NCBI GenBank assembly: GCA_913059205.1
Contig: CAJXRM010000003.1
Span: forward strand, 30,037-94,036
DNA: 64,000 bases
Reading direction: 5' to 3'
From: an uncultured Flavobacteriales bacterium
GTDB taxonomy: Bacteria; Bacteroidota; Bacteroidia; Flavobacteriales_D; Crocinitomicaceae
The notes under the pieces are model-generated. The model ran no database searches. It saw nothing but the letters and a program-made list of their open reading frames with translations, and had not been told where the DNA came from. Of this stretch, positions 23,170 to 32,422 are shown piece after piece. Within the stretch, counting starts at the first letter, position 1. Each line of letters opens with the position of its first letter. A program made the translations under genes and the position numbers.

Positions 23170-23768
23170 AAAATATAATGAAGATTACTGTTATTGCATG
23201 CGTTTTGGTATTAACGGCGTGTGGAGATAACAAAGAAGCGGAAAAAGAATCAACAACAGCGAAAGTCGAAACAAAAAATGTTGGTGATTTGAAAATTGCT
23301 TTTTACGACCAGGATAGTTTGAAGGTTTATTTCGATTATTATAGAGAGCAGGACTCAATCGTAACAAAGAAACAATTGAGTTTTCAAAACGAGGTTCAAA
23401 GACGAACTACGGAGCTTCAAAATTATTTGGTTAAAAATGATGAAAGAGCTAGAAGTGGATTGCTTAGTCAAAATGAAATCTTGCAAATTCAACAAGTAGC
23501 GCAACAAAAAGAAGCTTCATTAATGCAATACCAGCAAACTGAAGGTGCTAAACTTGAAGAAGAAACATACAATAAGTTAGAAGCAATAGGCAATAAAATT
23601 GAATTGTTTGCGAAGAAATACTGCGAGGAAAATGGAATTGATATTTTGATGATTTACGCAAAAGGTGGACAATTTAATTACATTAATTCATCCATGGATG
23701 TAACAAAGGAATTCACGACATATTTGAACGATCAACAAGAGCAATTAGCTGAAGATATTAAAAAGTAA
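23166..23768 (+). CDS. OmpH/Skp-like lipoprotein chaperone
   Basis: 200 residues. Type II signal peptide with lipobox VLTACG. Residues about 40-190 form the OmpH/Skp pattern: KIAFYDQDSLKVYFDYYREQDSIVTKKQLSF, a long amphipathic coiled coil with Gln/Glu-rich RRTTELQNYLVKNDE and QQVAQQKEASLMQYQQTEGAKLEEETYNKL, then NGIDILMIYAKGGQFNYINSSMDVTKEF. Skp-type proteins hold unfolded outer-membrane proteins in the periplasm; here the protein is lipid-anchored. In a three-gene operon with the preceding small gene and the DUF4924 gene. Confidence 0.82.
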   Translation: MKNIMKITVIACVLVLTACGDNKEAEKESTTAKVETKNVGDLKIAFYDQDSLKVYFDYYREQDSIVTKKQLSFQNEVQRRTTELQNYLVKNDERARSGLLSQNEILQIQQVAQQKEASLMQYQQTEGAKLEEETYNKLEAIGNKIELFAKKYCEENGIDILMIYAKGGQFNYINSSMDVTKEFTTYLNDQQEQLAEDIKK

Positions 23769-23771
23769 TCA

Positions 23772-24323
23772 ATGCAAATAGCTAAACAAAAGCTGAACGA
23801 AAATATTGCTGAATACATTCTTTATATGTATCAGATAGAAGATGTTATCCGTGCGTATCAATTTGATGTTGACACAATCATTGAACGATATGTCGAGCCT
23901 CAGATGCCCGATTCTTCATTCATCAATCAATACCGTTCATGGTATAAGGATTTGGTCAATCAGATGAAAATGCAAAAAATTGAAAAATCAGGTCATTTGA
24001 TTTCAACACAAGAGATTTTGCTCGAGCTTTCCTATTTGCACAATACTTTGCTTAACATGACCAAAGATGAAAAGTATGTTGGGGTGTTTGAAATTGCGAA
24101 TAAGTATTTAGAGGAGTTCAAAGAAAAATCGAATTTGAAAGAGAAAAACTCTATTGAATTGGCTTTTCACGCAATGTACATGAAATTACTACTGAAGCTT
24201 CAAGGAAAAGAAATAAGCGCGGAAACAGAAGAAGCCTTTGATGCAATGCGTATGATGTTGGCGTACCTGAGTAAGTCCTATCATAGAATGAAAGCGGGTG
24301 ACTTAGACTTTTTGAATAATTAA
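23772..24323 (+). CDS. DUF4924 family protein
   Basis: 183 residues, all helical, cytoplasmic. Matches the DUF4924 layout: IAEYILYMYQIEDVIRAYQFDVDTI, YRSWYKDLVNQMKMQ-KIEKSGHL, SYLHNTLL and KLQGKEISAETEEAFDAMRMMLAYLSKSYHRMK. Found only in Bacteroidota as far as I know and of unknown function. The gap to the OmpH-like gene is 3 nt; its stop overlaps the convergent FAD oxidase stop by 4 bp. Confidence 0.82.
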   Translation: MQIAKQKLNENIAEYILYMYQIEDVIRAYQFDVDTIIERYVEPQMPDSSFINQYRSWYKDLVNQMKMQKIEKSGHLISTQEILLELSYLHNTLLNMTKDEKYVGVFEIANKYLEEFKEKSNLKEKNSIELAFHAMYMKLLLKLQGKEISAETEEAFDAMRMMLAYLSKSYHRMKAGDLDFLNN

Positions 24324-25708
24324 AAAATCTTCCCCGGATTTAAAATTCCTTTCGGATCGAACACATTTTTAATCGAGCGCATTAATTCTAAACTTTTGGA
24401 GTCGAAAGCAATGTCCATGTATTCTTTCTGAACGAGTCCAATTCCATGTTCTCCAGAAAGCGTACCTCCCAGTTTCACAACCTCAATAAACAATTCTCGA
24501 ATCGCTTTTGGTAGTTCATTGCTCCAGAATTCATCAGATAATTCGCCTTTTAAAATGTTGATGTGAAGATTTCCATCTCCTGCATGTCCATAACAAACAG
24601 ATTTAAATCCATACTGTTCTCCGATTCGCTTTACATGATGCAAAAGTTTTGGAAGTTCAAATCGCGGTACGACAGTATCTTCTTCTTTGTAAATACTATT
24701 GGATTTAACCGCTTCTCCAACACTTCGTCTCAAACGCCATAAAGCTGATTTCTGGGCTTCACTTTCGGCAAATAATATCTCATCTGTTTTAAATCGCTCC
24801 AGAACCTCCATAATTTTCGAACAATCTTCCATAAGTAAATCAGAATTAAATCCATCTACTTCTATGAGTAAATGTGCTGCGTGATTGTCGGCAATTTGAA
24901 TTGATTCATCATTGAGAAAAGCTTTCGTCCATAAAAGCGCATCACGTTCCATAAACTCCAAGCCACTTGGTGTAATTCCAGCATTAAAAAGTGCGGCAAC
25001 CGCTGTGCATGCTTCCTCCGAATTAAAGAAAGGAACCAGCATCAATAAATCAGCAGTAGGATGAGGAATTAGCTTCAAAACAATTTTTGTAATTACCCCT
25101 AAAGTTCCTTCTGATCCAACAATCAACTGAGTGAGGTTGTATCCAGTTGCGTTTTTAAGCACATTTGCGCCTGTCCAAATGATTTCTCCAGTCGGAAGAA
25201 CAACTTCAAGGTTTAACACATAATCGCTCGTTACACCGTACTTAACGGCTTTTGGGCCTCCAGAATTTTCTGAAATATTTCCACCTATAAAACAACTTCC
25301 TTTGCTAGCAGGGTCCGGCGGATAAAAAAGACCTTTCTCTTTTACTGCTTCCTGAAGTACTTGGGTAATCACACCAGGTTCCGTAATTACCTGCAAGTTG
25401 TTTTCATCAATTGATAGTATTTTATTGAACCTTTCCATGGAAAGAGCTACTCCTCCATGTAGTGGAATTGCTCCACCGCTTAGTCCTGTGCGTGCGCCAG
25501 ACGGTGTGACAGGAATTGCGTGTTTATTGCAATGGATTAAGATTTCCGAAATTTCTTCGGGTGTTTCAGGTTTTAAAACTATATCTGGTAAAATGGAAAT
25601 GTCTTCGGTTTCATCATGACTGTATTTTTCTTTTGATACGTCATCAATAAAACAACGATCACCAATAAGTGATTTAAAAAAGTCGATGTGAGAAGTGAAG
25701 TCAGTCAT
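24320..25708 (-). CDS. FAD-linked oxidase of the glycolate oxidase GlcD / D-lactate dehydrogenase type
   Basis: 462 residues from ATG 25708 (MTDFTSHIDFF); an upstream start would add an implausible hydrophobic stretch. The FAD-binding domain shows IVLKPETPEEISEIL, VTPSGARTGLSGGAIPLHGGVALSMERFN, GSCFIGGNISENSGGPKAVKYGVTSDYVL and GSEGTLGVI; the C-terminal half has GHAGDGNLHINIL and LSGEHGIGLVQK, the signatures of 2-hydroxyacid dehydrogenases. Probably oxidises glycolate, D-lactate or D-2-hydroxyglutarate; no glcE/glcF neighbour, so the last two are more likely. Confidence 0.86.
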   Translation of the reverse strand: MTDFTSHIDFFKSLIGDRCFIDDVSKEKYSHDETEDISILPDIVLKPETPEEISEILIHCNKHAIPVTPSGARTGLSGGAIPLHGGVALSMERFNKILSIDENNLQVITEPGVITQVLQEAVKEKGLFYPPDPASKGSCFIGGNISENSGGPKAVKYGVTSDYVLNLEVVLPTGEIIWTGANVLKNATGYNLTQLIVGSEGTLGVITKIVLKLIPHPTADLLMLVPFFNSEEACTAVAALFNAGITPSGLEFMERDALLWTKAFLNDESIQIADNHAAHLLIEVDGFNSDLLMEDCSKIMEVLERFKTDEILFAESEAQKSALWRLRRSVGEAVKSNSIYKEEDTVVPRFELPKLLHHVKRIGEQYGFKSVCYGHAGDGNLHINILKGELSDEFWSNELPKAIRELFIEVVKLGGTLSGEHGIGLVQKEYMDIAFDSKSLELMRSIKNVFDPKGILNPGKIF

Positions 25709-25761
25709 ACCAATTAATAATTTAAATCTAAAGAAGGCAAAAATAATTCGGATTAAATAAA

Positions 25762-25788
25762 AAAGCACCTACAAAATGCAGATGCTTT
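25762..25788 (-). terminator. terminator of the 127-residue protein gene
   Basis: Arms AAAGCACCT (25762-25770) and AGATGCTTT (25780-25788) pair with one G-U wobble on the minus-strand RNA, which then runs into TTTTATTTA. Confidence 0.65.
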
Positions 25789-25810
25789 AAAAAAAGTTCT
25801 TCAGATTGGA

Positions 25811-26194
25811 TTATTCTTCGTCTTCGTCGTCTCCAAAGTTTAAGTCGAAGCTTACAATTTTCCAACCTTCTTCACAGATATCATAAAGCATTGGTTCAGA
25901 ACCATCTTCTAAATCATCTTCATCAATAATCCATAATGTTTCAAATTGAACACAGTTTTCATCCTCAAAAACCACTTTGGTGATTTTTCCTGTAGGCAAC
26001 ATTCCAGCTTCAATAACATCTTTGGAACAATATTTTGCTACTGCTCTTTCAGCTGCTGCTTCACTTCCGTCTAATGCACTTAAAAATGCTTTTATTGTTG
26101 GATTTTTTAATCCTTCAATTTTCACGTCTTGCGCCACTGCAGTCATTGAGACAAAACTCAAAAACATAACAGCGATAAATTTTAAATTTTTCAT
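25811..26194 (-). CDS. small secreted protein of unknown function
   Basis: 127 residues. Signal peptide MKNLKFIAVMFLSFVSMTAVAQ. The mature part has a single domain with KAFLSALDGSEAAAERAVAKYCSKDVIEAGMLP and QFETLWIIDEDDLEDG, and ends in an acidic tail (NFGDDEDEE). Cys residues near 57, 82 and 108 could pair. Family unknown; monocistronic with its own terminator. Confidence 0.65.
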   Translation of the reverse strand: MKNLKFIAVMFLSFVSMTAVAQDVKIEGLKNPTIKAFLSALDGSEAAAERAVAKYCSKDVIEAGMLPTGKITKVVFEDENCVQFETLWIIDEDDLEDGSEPMLYDICEEGWKIVSFDLNFGDDEDEE

Positions 26195-26268
26195 AGGTAT
26201 AATTTCGGTTAATTTTCGGCAAAAGTAGAACTAAAATTTCAACGGTTTTTCACTTTTTGAAATAAAAA

Positions 26269-26292
26269 AAAGCGAGATAAAAATCTCGCTTT
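26269..26292 (-). terminator. terminator of the PorE-like gene
   Basis: AAAGCGAGAT (26269-26278) and ATCTCGCTTT (26283-26292) pair perfectly around AAAA. On the minus strand this lies 6 nt after the stop and is followed by a T tract (A-run at 26263-26268 on the + strand). Confidence 0.85.
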
Positions 26293-26297
26293 CTAAT

Positions 26298-28367
26298 TTA
26301 GTTGGCTTTAATTTCAAATTCGGTTCGTCTGTTCTCTTGTCTTCCGTCAGCGCTATTGTTTGAAGCAATCGGTTTGGAAGATCCATAACCCATGGCTGTC
26401 ATTCTGCCGGCAGCGATACCTTTTCCCGTTAAATAGTTCACAACTGCCTGAGCTCTGTCCTGAGATAATGTATTGTTTAATGAAGCTGAACCTGTATTGT
26501 CTGTGTGACCAGATATTTCAATTTTCAACGAAGGAACATCTTTCATTAATTTTACCAATCGATCTAACTCCGAATTGGACTCAGAACGCAAAGTCGATTT
26601 ACCTGTATCGAAAAAGATGTTTCGAAGTGCAATTTTACTACCAACTGCAATGTTTTTCAATTCAATTACTTTGTTCACCAGGTTGTCTGCACTTCCTGCC
26701 GGAATATCAAAGTTCTCAGAATGGAATAAATACCCTTCCGCTTTTACTGCAATTCCGTAATTCTTTCCAGAAGCAAGCGTGATGATAAACTTACCGGTTG
26801 CACTATTCGTAGTAAACGTTTCGATTACTTTTCCAGTTCCATTATCTGTAATCTCAATTTCAGCTTCAACTGGTTTTTTAGTCATAGCGTCAATTGTTTT
26901 TCCTTTAAATACTGTAAATGACTTTTTATTGACGTCTACAGTAGATTCAATAGAATTATCCTTGATCGGATTCACAATTGAAGCCAATAAATAGTCTTCA
27001 GTAGCGGTAACAGGTTCCTTTTCTGGTCCGAAAAATGTCACTTTAAAGATGTCATATCCACCTTTGCTTTCAGGTCGATTAGACGCGATATAAGCGAATT
27101 TACCATTTGCTGTAGATGCAAAAAAGAAGTCATCATAAGGCGTGTTTATCGGATAACCTAAATTCTCAGGTTTTGACCAAGATCCTTGCGATTTGTGAGA
27201 AACAAAAATATCATATCCACCTAAAGAGCCTGTCCCTTCAGAACAGATATACATTGTTTCATTGTCTATAGCGATATATACAGGTCCTTCGTTAAACTTA
27301 CTATTTACAGTAGAGATCATCTGAGCGGCCATGTAATTTTTTTGAATTTTACTTTGCATACTGCTGTAGACAATTTCAAAGCCATTCGAACGATTTTCAC
27401 TGTCTCTCGCAAAATAAATACTCCAACCATCAGCGCTATACGCAGCGTATATGTCGTTTGATTTATTCGATGAAATTTGAAACGGCATGGCAGTTGGTGT
27501 ACTCCATTCTAATCCATTCAGTTTACTTTCAAAAATATCAAACTGTCCACTGATTGAGCGGTGCATTAACATTTTAGTTCCATCATAACTTAAGTTATTC
27601 GAAACATCATCTTCAGTCGTATTAATCCCGCCTTTTAATTGCTTTGGAGCAGACCATGTTCGATCAGTTAAAGTTGAAGAATAAATGTCCTTGTCATAAC
27701 TTCCTGCCTCGTTTGGAGTGTGACCATTCGGTCTGTCAGATGTAAAGATGATTTCTCCTCCATCTGTCGTAATTGAAGGCGCGTAGTCGTTAAACTCTGT
27801 GTTTAATTCACTCACATTATCAACCCATGCACGAATTGGATTTTCTAGCGCAGCATGAGCTGTTCGGCACTCATTTTTGTACTGAGTAACAAATTTACTA
27901 AAGTTGTCAGCCTTTTTATATGACAATTCAAATGCATCGTACGCTTTTATTGCATCCATAAATTTATTGTCAAGTTGCAACGCCTTGGCATAATAAAACT
28001 CCATGAAATTATCACATGCAGGATCTAATTTGTATGCTTCGAAAATATGGGGAACACCCTTTGACGAATACGTTGAGTTGATATAGCAAACACCAATTTT
28101 AAAATTTAATTCCGCATTTTTCGGATTAAATTTTTGGGCTATTTGATAATTTTTAAGCGCCAATTCGTAGTTTAGTCCTGGACTTTGAACAAGGAAAATT
28201 GCCTCATTGGCAATGGCGAAATACTCGTCTCCCTTTTTAATGGCATCCGTCGCAGCTTTCAGTCCGTCTTTATCGTCTTTAAAATTTGCTGCTTTAAATT
28301 CTACATTTTGAGAAAAAACGGCACAGCTAAAGGCTAATAGTATTGTTGTAATTATTGACTTCATCAT
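26298..28367 (-). CDS. OmpA-family TPR/PD40 protein, PorE-like
   Basis: 689 residues from ATG 28367 (MMKSIITTILLAFSCAVFSQ), with signal peptide. Domains in order: TPR segment (about 30-150, PKNAELNFKIGVCYINS), WD40/PD40 beta-propeller blades (about 190-420, with DYAPSITTDGGEIIFTSDRPNG and repeats such as KSNDIYAAYSADGWSIYFARD), a carboxypeptidase-regulatory-like domain (about 485-560, FKGKTIDAMTKKPVEAEIEITD), and a C-terminal OmpA peptidoglycan-binding domain (EISGHTDNTGSASLNNTLSQDRAQAVVNYL). PorE of the T9SS has exactly this order and about this length. PorE-type proteins anchor the secretion machine to peptidoglycan. Genomes carry several paralogues, so orthology is not certain. Confidence 0.78.
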   Translation of the reverse strand: MMKSIITTILLAFSCAVFSQNVEFKAANFKDDKDGLKAATDAIKKGDEYFAIANEAIFLVQSPGLNYELALKNYQIAQKFNPKNAELNFKIGVCYINSTYSSKGVPHIFEAYKLDPACDNFMEFYYAKALQLDNKFMDAIKAYDAFELSYKKADNFSKFVTQYKNECRTAHAALENPIRAWVDNVSELNTEFNDYAPSITTDGGEIIFTSDRPNGHTPNEAGSYDKDIYSSTLTDRTWSAPKQLKGGINTTEDDVSNNLSYDGTKMLMHRSISGQFDIFESKLNGLEWSTPTAMPFQISSNKSNDIYAAYSADGWSIYFARDSENRSNGFEIVYSSMQSKIQKNYMAAQMISTVNSKFNEGPVYIAIDNETMYICSEGTGSLGGYDIFVSHKSQGSWSKPENLGYPINTPYDDFFFASTANGKFAYIASNRPESKGGYDIFKVTFFGPEKEPVTATEDYLLASIVNPIKDNSIESTVDVNKKSFTVFKGKTIDAMTKKPVEAEIEITDNGTGKVIETFTTNSATGKFIITLASGKNYGIAVKAEGYLFHSENFDIPAGSADNLVNKVIELKNIAVGSKIALRNIFFDTGKSTLRSESNSELDRLVKLMKDVPSLKIEISGHTDNTGSASLNNTLSQDRAQAVVNYLTGKGIAAGRMTAMGYGSSKPIASNNSADGRQENRRTEFEIKAN

Positions 28368-28378
28368 TGTTCTTAATA

Positions 28379-29479
28379 TTAATTTGCGCAATTACCTGCG
28401 TAATAGTTTTTACCGGTTTCCGACCCTAATTCTTTTGCCTTGTGCCAATCTTCACACGCACCGTTTAAATCACGTAGCATTTCTTTTGCCATTCCACGGT
28501 TAGTATAGGCAGCGCCATTTTCTTTATCATGTTCAATGGCCTTATCGGCAAATTCTTTTGCTTTTGCGTAATCTTTTTTCTTGAAATGAGCACCACTCAA
28601 ATTAGATTCAGCAGCAGAATAATTGGGTTTAATTGAAAGTGCTTTGGTGAAATCACTAATTGCGTCATCAATTCTTCCTTTGTCCAATTGCGCTACACCA
28701 CGATTATTGTAAGCCAAATGGAAATTTGCATCAACTGAAATTGCTCTGTTAAAGGCTTCCATCGCTCCTTTGTAATCGTTCATTTTATTTTTTGTAGTAC
28801 CTATGTTATTTAAAACGAATGCTAGATTTGGGTTTTTTCGGGCAGCTTCTTCATAATCAGCTATTGCTTTTGCATAGTCGCCTTTCATTCTATGAGATGA
28901 ACCACGATCGTTTAACGCATTTACAAAATCAGGGTTTAATTGCAGTGTTTTAGTGAAATAGCTTATTGCACCATCATAATCTTGTTGTAAAAAGCGCAAT
29001 GTGCCATAATTGTAGTATGCTTTTGGGTTCGTTGCATCTAAAGAAATTGATTTTTCATAATCTTTTTCCGCTTTTAAATAATCATTTAGGCCTTGCAATG
29101 CTCTTCCACGTTGAAAATACGCTTTTGAATAGGAAGGTTTCAGTTCAATCAATTTATCAAGCGTTTTGGAAGCATCCGCATATTTTCCGATTTCATTTTC
29201 TGCTACTCCTTTGTTGTAATAGGCTGCAGTAAAATTAGGATCGAATCCTACTGACTTTTTAAATTGTTCAATTGACGCTTCAAATTTCTTTTCTGAAAAC
29301 AACTTAATTCCATTGTTGTAAGCCTCTTGACTATTTGCAATAGCAGCATTTTCAATATTTAGTGCTGTAATTGAGTCTCGATAAGCCTGTTCTTCCGGGG
29401 TTAATTCTTCTACTTGAGAAAAAGTGAAGTTGCTTAAACCTATGAATAGGAGTAGGCATAGTTTTGTTGATTTTATCAC
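28379..29479 (-). CDS. secreted tetratricopeptide-repeat protein
   Basis: 366 residues starting at GTG 29479, the first start giving a clean signal peptide (VIKSTKLCLLLFIGLSNFTFSQ). About nine consecutive TPRs fill the mature chain (for example FTAAYYNKGVAENEIGKYADASKTLDKLIELKP and SKAYFQRGRALQGLNDYLKAEKDYEKSISLD), so it is a periplasmic protein-interaction scaffold. It is the upstream neighbour of the PorE-like gene (11-nt gap), which suggests joint work in the envelope or in T9SS assembly. Confidence 0.82.
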   Translation of the reverse strand: MIKSTKLCLLLFIGLSNFTFSQVEELTPEEQAYRDSITALNIENAAIANSQEAYNNGIKLFSEKKFEASIEQFKKSVGFDPNFTAAYYNKGVAENEIGKYADASKTLDKLIELKPSYSKAYFQRGRALQGLNDYLKAEKDYEKSISLDATNPKAYYNYGTLRFLQQDYDGAISYFTKTLQLNPDFVNALNDRGSSHRMKGDYAKAIADYEEAARKNPNLAFVLNNIGTTKNKMNDYKGAMEAFNRAISVDANFHLAYNNRGVAQLDKGRIDDAISDFTKALSIKPNYSAAESNLSGAHFKKKDYAKAKEFADKAIEHDKENGAAYTNRGMAKEMLRDLNGACEDWHKAKELGSETGKNYYAGNCAN

Positions 29480-29588
29480 AGTTTGTTTTTTAGATTTCGA
29501 ACTCCAAAATACAAACTTTGTGCCTAAGTTGCTTCGATAAGTTATTAACAATCTCAAAATTGTTATTTTAGCATTCTAAAGAATTATT

Positions 29589-30797
29589 ATGTCAAAAGAA
29601 GTATTTATAGTTGATGGAATTCGCACACCAATCGGGAATTTTGGAGGAACGCTTGGAGGAATAAGAACGGATGATTTAGGAGCAATCGTTATCCGAGAAT
29701 TGATGAAAAGGAATGCTCAATTGGATCCTTTGCTAATTGAGGATGTTTTGTTTGGTTGTGCCAATCAGGCCGGTGAGGACAATAGAAATGTTGCTCGTAT
29801 GTCAGGATTATTAGCAGGTTTGCCATATCAAGTAGGAGGAGAAACCATCAATCGCCTTTGTTCATCAGGGATGGCTTCAACAATTAATGCAGCTCGCGCT
29901 ATAAAGGATGGTGCAGGCGATATTTATATTTCTGGCGGTGTGGAAAATATGACGAGAGGACCTTGGGTGATTTCGAAGACTTCAACGCCTTTTGGTAGAG
30001 ATGCACAAATGTTTGATTCATCATTTGGTTGGAGGTTTATTAACCCAAAAATGCAAGAGATATATGGAACAGACGGTATGGGAAATACAGCTGAAAATCT
30101 AGTTGACCTATACGGAATTGAACGAGAAGCACAAGATAGATTTTCTTGTTGGTCACAAGAGAAAGCGACAGCTGCGAGAAATTCTGGGCGATTGGCAGAG
30201 GAAATTGTTTCTGTTGAAATCCCTCAAAGAAAGAAAGAGCCAATTATTTTTAGTCAAGACGAATTTATTCGTTCAAACACTACATTCGAAACATTAAGTG
30301 GTTTGAGACCAGCATTTAAGAAAGACGGAACTGTCACGGCAGGAAATTCTTCTGGATTAAATGATGGGGCTGCAGCATTATTAATTGCTTCGGAGGACGC
30401 TATAAATAAAAACAGCTTGAAACCATTAGCTAGAATTGTGGGAGCTGCAATCGCTGGAGTTGAACCTCGCATAATGGGAATTGGTCCAGTATATGCTTCG
30501 GAAAAAGTCTTGGCTAGAACTGGCTTAACATTGGATCAAATGGACATTTTAGAATTGAACGAGGCATTTGCTGCACAAGTTTTGGCGTGTACAAGAAAAA
30601 TGGGACTTCAAGATAACGATCCACGCATTAATCCTAATGGAGGAGCTATAGCTTTGGGACACCCTCTTGGTGTTACTGGCGCACGAATTCTTCATTCAGC
30701 AGCCATCGAACTTCAAAAATCAAATAAGCGTTATGCACTAGTTAGTATGTGCATTGGCGTTGGGCAAGGTTATGCAACTATATTAGAAAAAGCATAA
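29589..30797 (+). CDS. paaJ: 3-oxoadipyl-CoA/acetyl-CoA thiolase
   Basis: 402 residues (PaaJ/PcaF about 400). Thiolytic cleavage of 3-oxoadipyl-CoA to succinyl-CoA and acetyl-CoA is the last step of phenylacetate and beta-ketoadipate degradation. Signatures: [37 protein letters not shown] with the acyl-accepting Cys near residue 90, [26 protein letters not shown] with the base His, and [15 protein letters not shown] with the second Cys. The TPIGxxGGxLxxxRxDDL start is more like PcaF/PaaJ than general acetyl-CoA acetyltransferases, but substrate is inferred. Stands alone, 14-17 kb from paaABC. Confidence 0.82.
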   Translation: MSKEVFIVDGIRTPIGNFGGTLGGIRTDDLGAIVIRELMKRNAQLDPLLIEDVLFGCANQAGEDNRNVARMSGLLAGLPYQVGGETINRLCSSGMASTINAARAIKDGAGDIYISGGVENMTRGPWVISKTSTPFGRDAQMFDSSFGWRFINPKMQEIYGTDGMGNTAENLVDLYGIEREAQDRFSCWSQEKATAARNSGRLAEEIVSVEIPQRKKEPIIFSQDEFIRSNTTFETLSGLRPAFKKDGTVTAGNSSGLNDGAAALLIASEDAINKNSLKPLARIVGAAIAGVEPRIMGIGPVYASEKVLARTGLTLDQMDILELNEAFAAQVLACTRKMGLQDNDPRINPNGGAIALGHPLGVTGARILHSAAIELQKSNKRYALVSMCIGVGQGYATILEKA

Positions 30798-30839
30798 GTT
30801 TACCAACGATTGTGCTTTGTAAATCGTTAACTAATTAAG

Positions 30840-32420
30840 ATGAAAAAACTAGGAATATTAATATTTGCGCTTTTCGTTGCACTTTCATGCAAAAAAGAGA
30901 AAACTACTTGGGAAAGTGATTGGAGCGCACCTTTGATTAGTGATACCTTGTCATTAAGAAATTTGGTTAATGATTCGACATTACTAGAATCGGGCGGTTA
31001 TTATTCTCTAGATTTGAACCGAGAGATCTTTAATCTGGATTTAACAGAATTGATTGAAATTCCAGATACAACAATAGCACAAAACTTCACTTTTAGTACA
31101 AATCTGAATATCGCTGCTGGATTTAGTTTTATTAATTCTATCGAAGAACACTTTTTCGATTTGAAGGAAGTGCAACTTAAACAGATTGTAGCGAAAAGTG
31201 GTGCAATTGACATGAAAGTTATAAACCCATTACCAACTGCGGCTATTTTCAAAATAAAACTACCTGGCGTATCGAAAAATGGAATTGAATTTACCGAAAC
31301 ATACATCGCTCCACCTGGTACGGCAACAAATCCTGGAATTGTTGAAAAATCAATTGATCTTTCCTGGTATTCGATGGACCTGACTGGAGTTTCAGGTGGT
31401 GATTACAATTACATCAAATCACAAGTTGAGGTTTCTTCTGACCCTTCTGGGCCGGATATTGTAGTTTCTCCAAGTGATTTAATAAAATTTGAAGCAAAAT
31501 TTAGAGATGTAAAAGTTGATTATGCTAGAGGTTATTTCGGTAATCGAATTATTGCGGATACAAGCGATGTTTTAATTGATGCGCTTCAAAGTGTGGCTGG
31601 TGGAAATATTGACATACCAAATACAGCAATTGAATTTAAAATAGAAAATGGTATCAAAGTAAGTGCGCAAGGAACTCTTGTTAATTTTACAAACGAAAAC
31701 GCAAGCGGAACTTCTGTATCACTCGTGAGTCCTTACATTGGATCATCTCAGAATATAAGTCCGGCAACCGGTTCTTGGAGTACATTAACTCCTTTTATCA
31801 AAACGTTGATTTTTAATCAGGGCAATAGCAATATTGAACAATATATTGGTAATCTTGGTGCGAAACATAAGTTAATTTATCGCTTTCAAATTAATCCATG
31901 GGGAAATATTTCTGGGGGGTATGACGAACTTTTCCCAAATAGTAGATTGAAAGTTAAAGTAAAAGCGACAATGCCTTTGGCAATTGGTGTAAATGACTTG
32001 GTTATAAAAGATACCTTTGATTTAGAACTAAATCAGGACCCGGAAAAAACAAGAATTATTGGAGGGGAGCTGATTTTAAACACGTCAAATGCCTTTCCTA
32101 TTGGGGGGCAAGTAAAACTGCATTTATTAGGAGAAAATGGAAATGTTCTGCATACAATTTTAGCTTCTTCCAATTTATTATCGGCTCAATTTGGCGCGTA
32201 CAATTCAAGTTACAGTTTTAACTTGGCAAGTTCAGAATTGCATTTTTTACTTGGAGAGTCGGTTTTGGATAATATTAATGACGTGAGACAGGTAGCTATT
32301 GAAGCTTTGTTTAAAACGGAAAATCCCACGACGAATTTAAACGAGCCGATGTCAATTCCCGTAGGCGCATTTTTAGCATTTAAGTTAAAGGCTAAGCTGA
32401 AAACTGAAATGAAATTTTAA
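30840..32420 (+). CDS. large lipoprotein of unknown function
   Basis: 526 residues. Type II signal peptide with lipobox ALSC followed by KKEKTTW. The WESDWSAPLISDTLSLRNLVND start is a pattern I have seen in large outer-membrane-attached lipoproteins of marine Flavobacteriia. The remainder is mainly beta strands with Gly/Asn-rich turns. Two nucleotides separate it from the DUF5723 gene, so the two are translated from the same message and probably work together at the outer membrane. Confidence 0.72.
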   Translation: MKKLGILIFALFVALSCKKEKTTWESDWSAPLISDTLSLRNLVNDSTLLESGGYYSLDLNREIFNLDLTELIEIPDTTIAQNFTFSTNLNIAAGFSFINSIEEHFFDLKEVQLKQIVAKSGAIDMKVINPLPTAAIFKIKLPGVSKNGIEFTETYIAPPGTATNPGIVEKSIDLSWYSMDLTGVSGGDYNYIKSQVEVSSDPSGPDIVVSPSDLIKFEAKFRDVKVDYARGYFGNRIIADTSDVLIDALQSVAGGNIDIPNTAIEFKIENGIKVSAQGTLVNFTNENASGTSVSLVSPYIGSSQNISPATGSWSTLTPFIKTLIFNQGNSNIEQYIGNLGAKHKLIYRFQINPWGNISGGYDELFPNSRLKVKVKATMPLAIGVNDLVIKDTFDLELNQDPEKTRIIGGELILNTSNAFPIGGQVKLHLLGENGNVLHTILASSNLLSAQFGAYNSSYSFNLASSELHFLLGESVLDNINDVRQVAIEALFKTENPTTNLNEPMSIPVGAFLAFKLKAKLKTEMKF

Positions 32421-32422
32421 TT

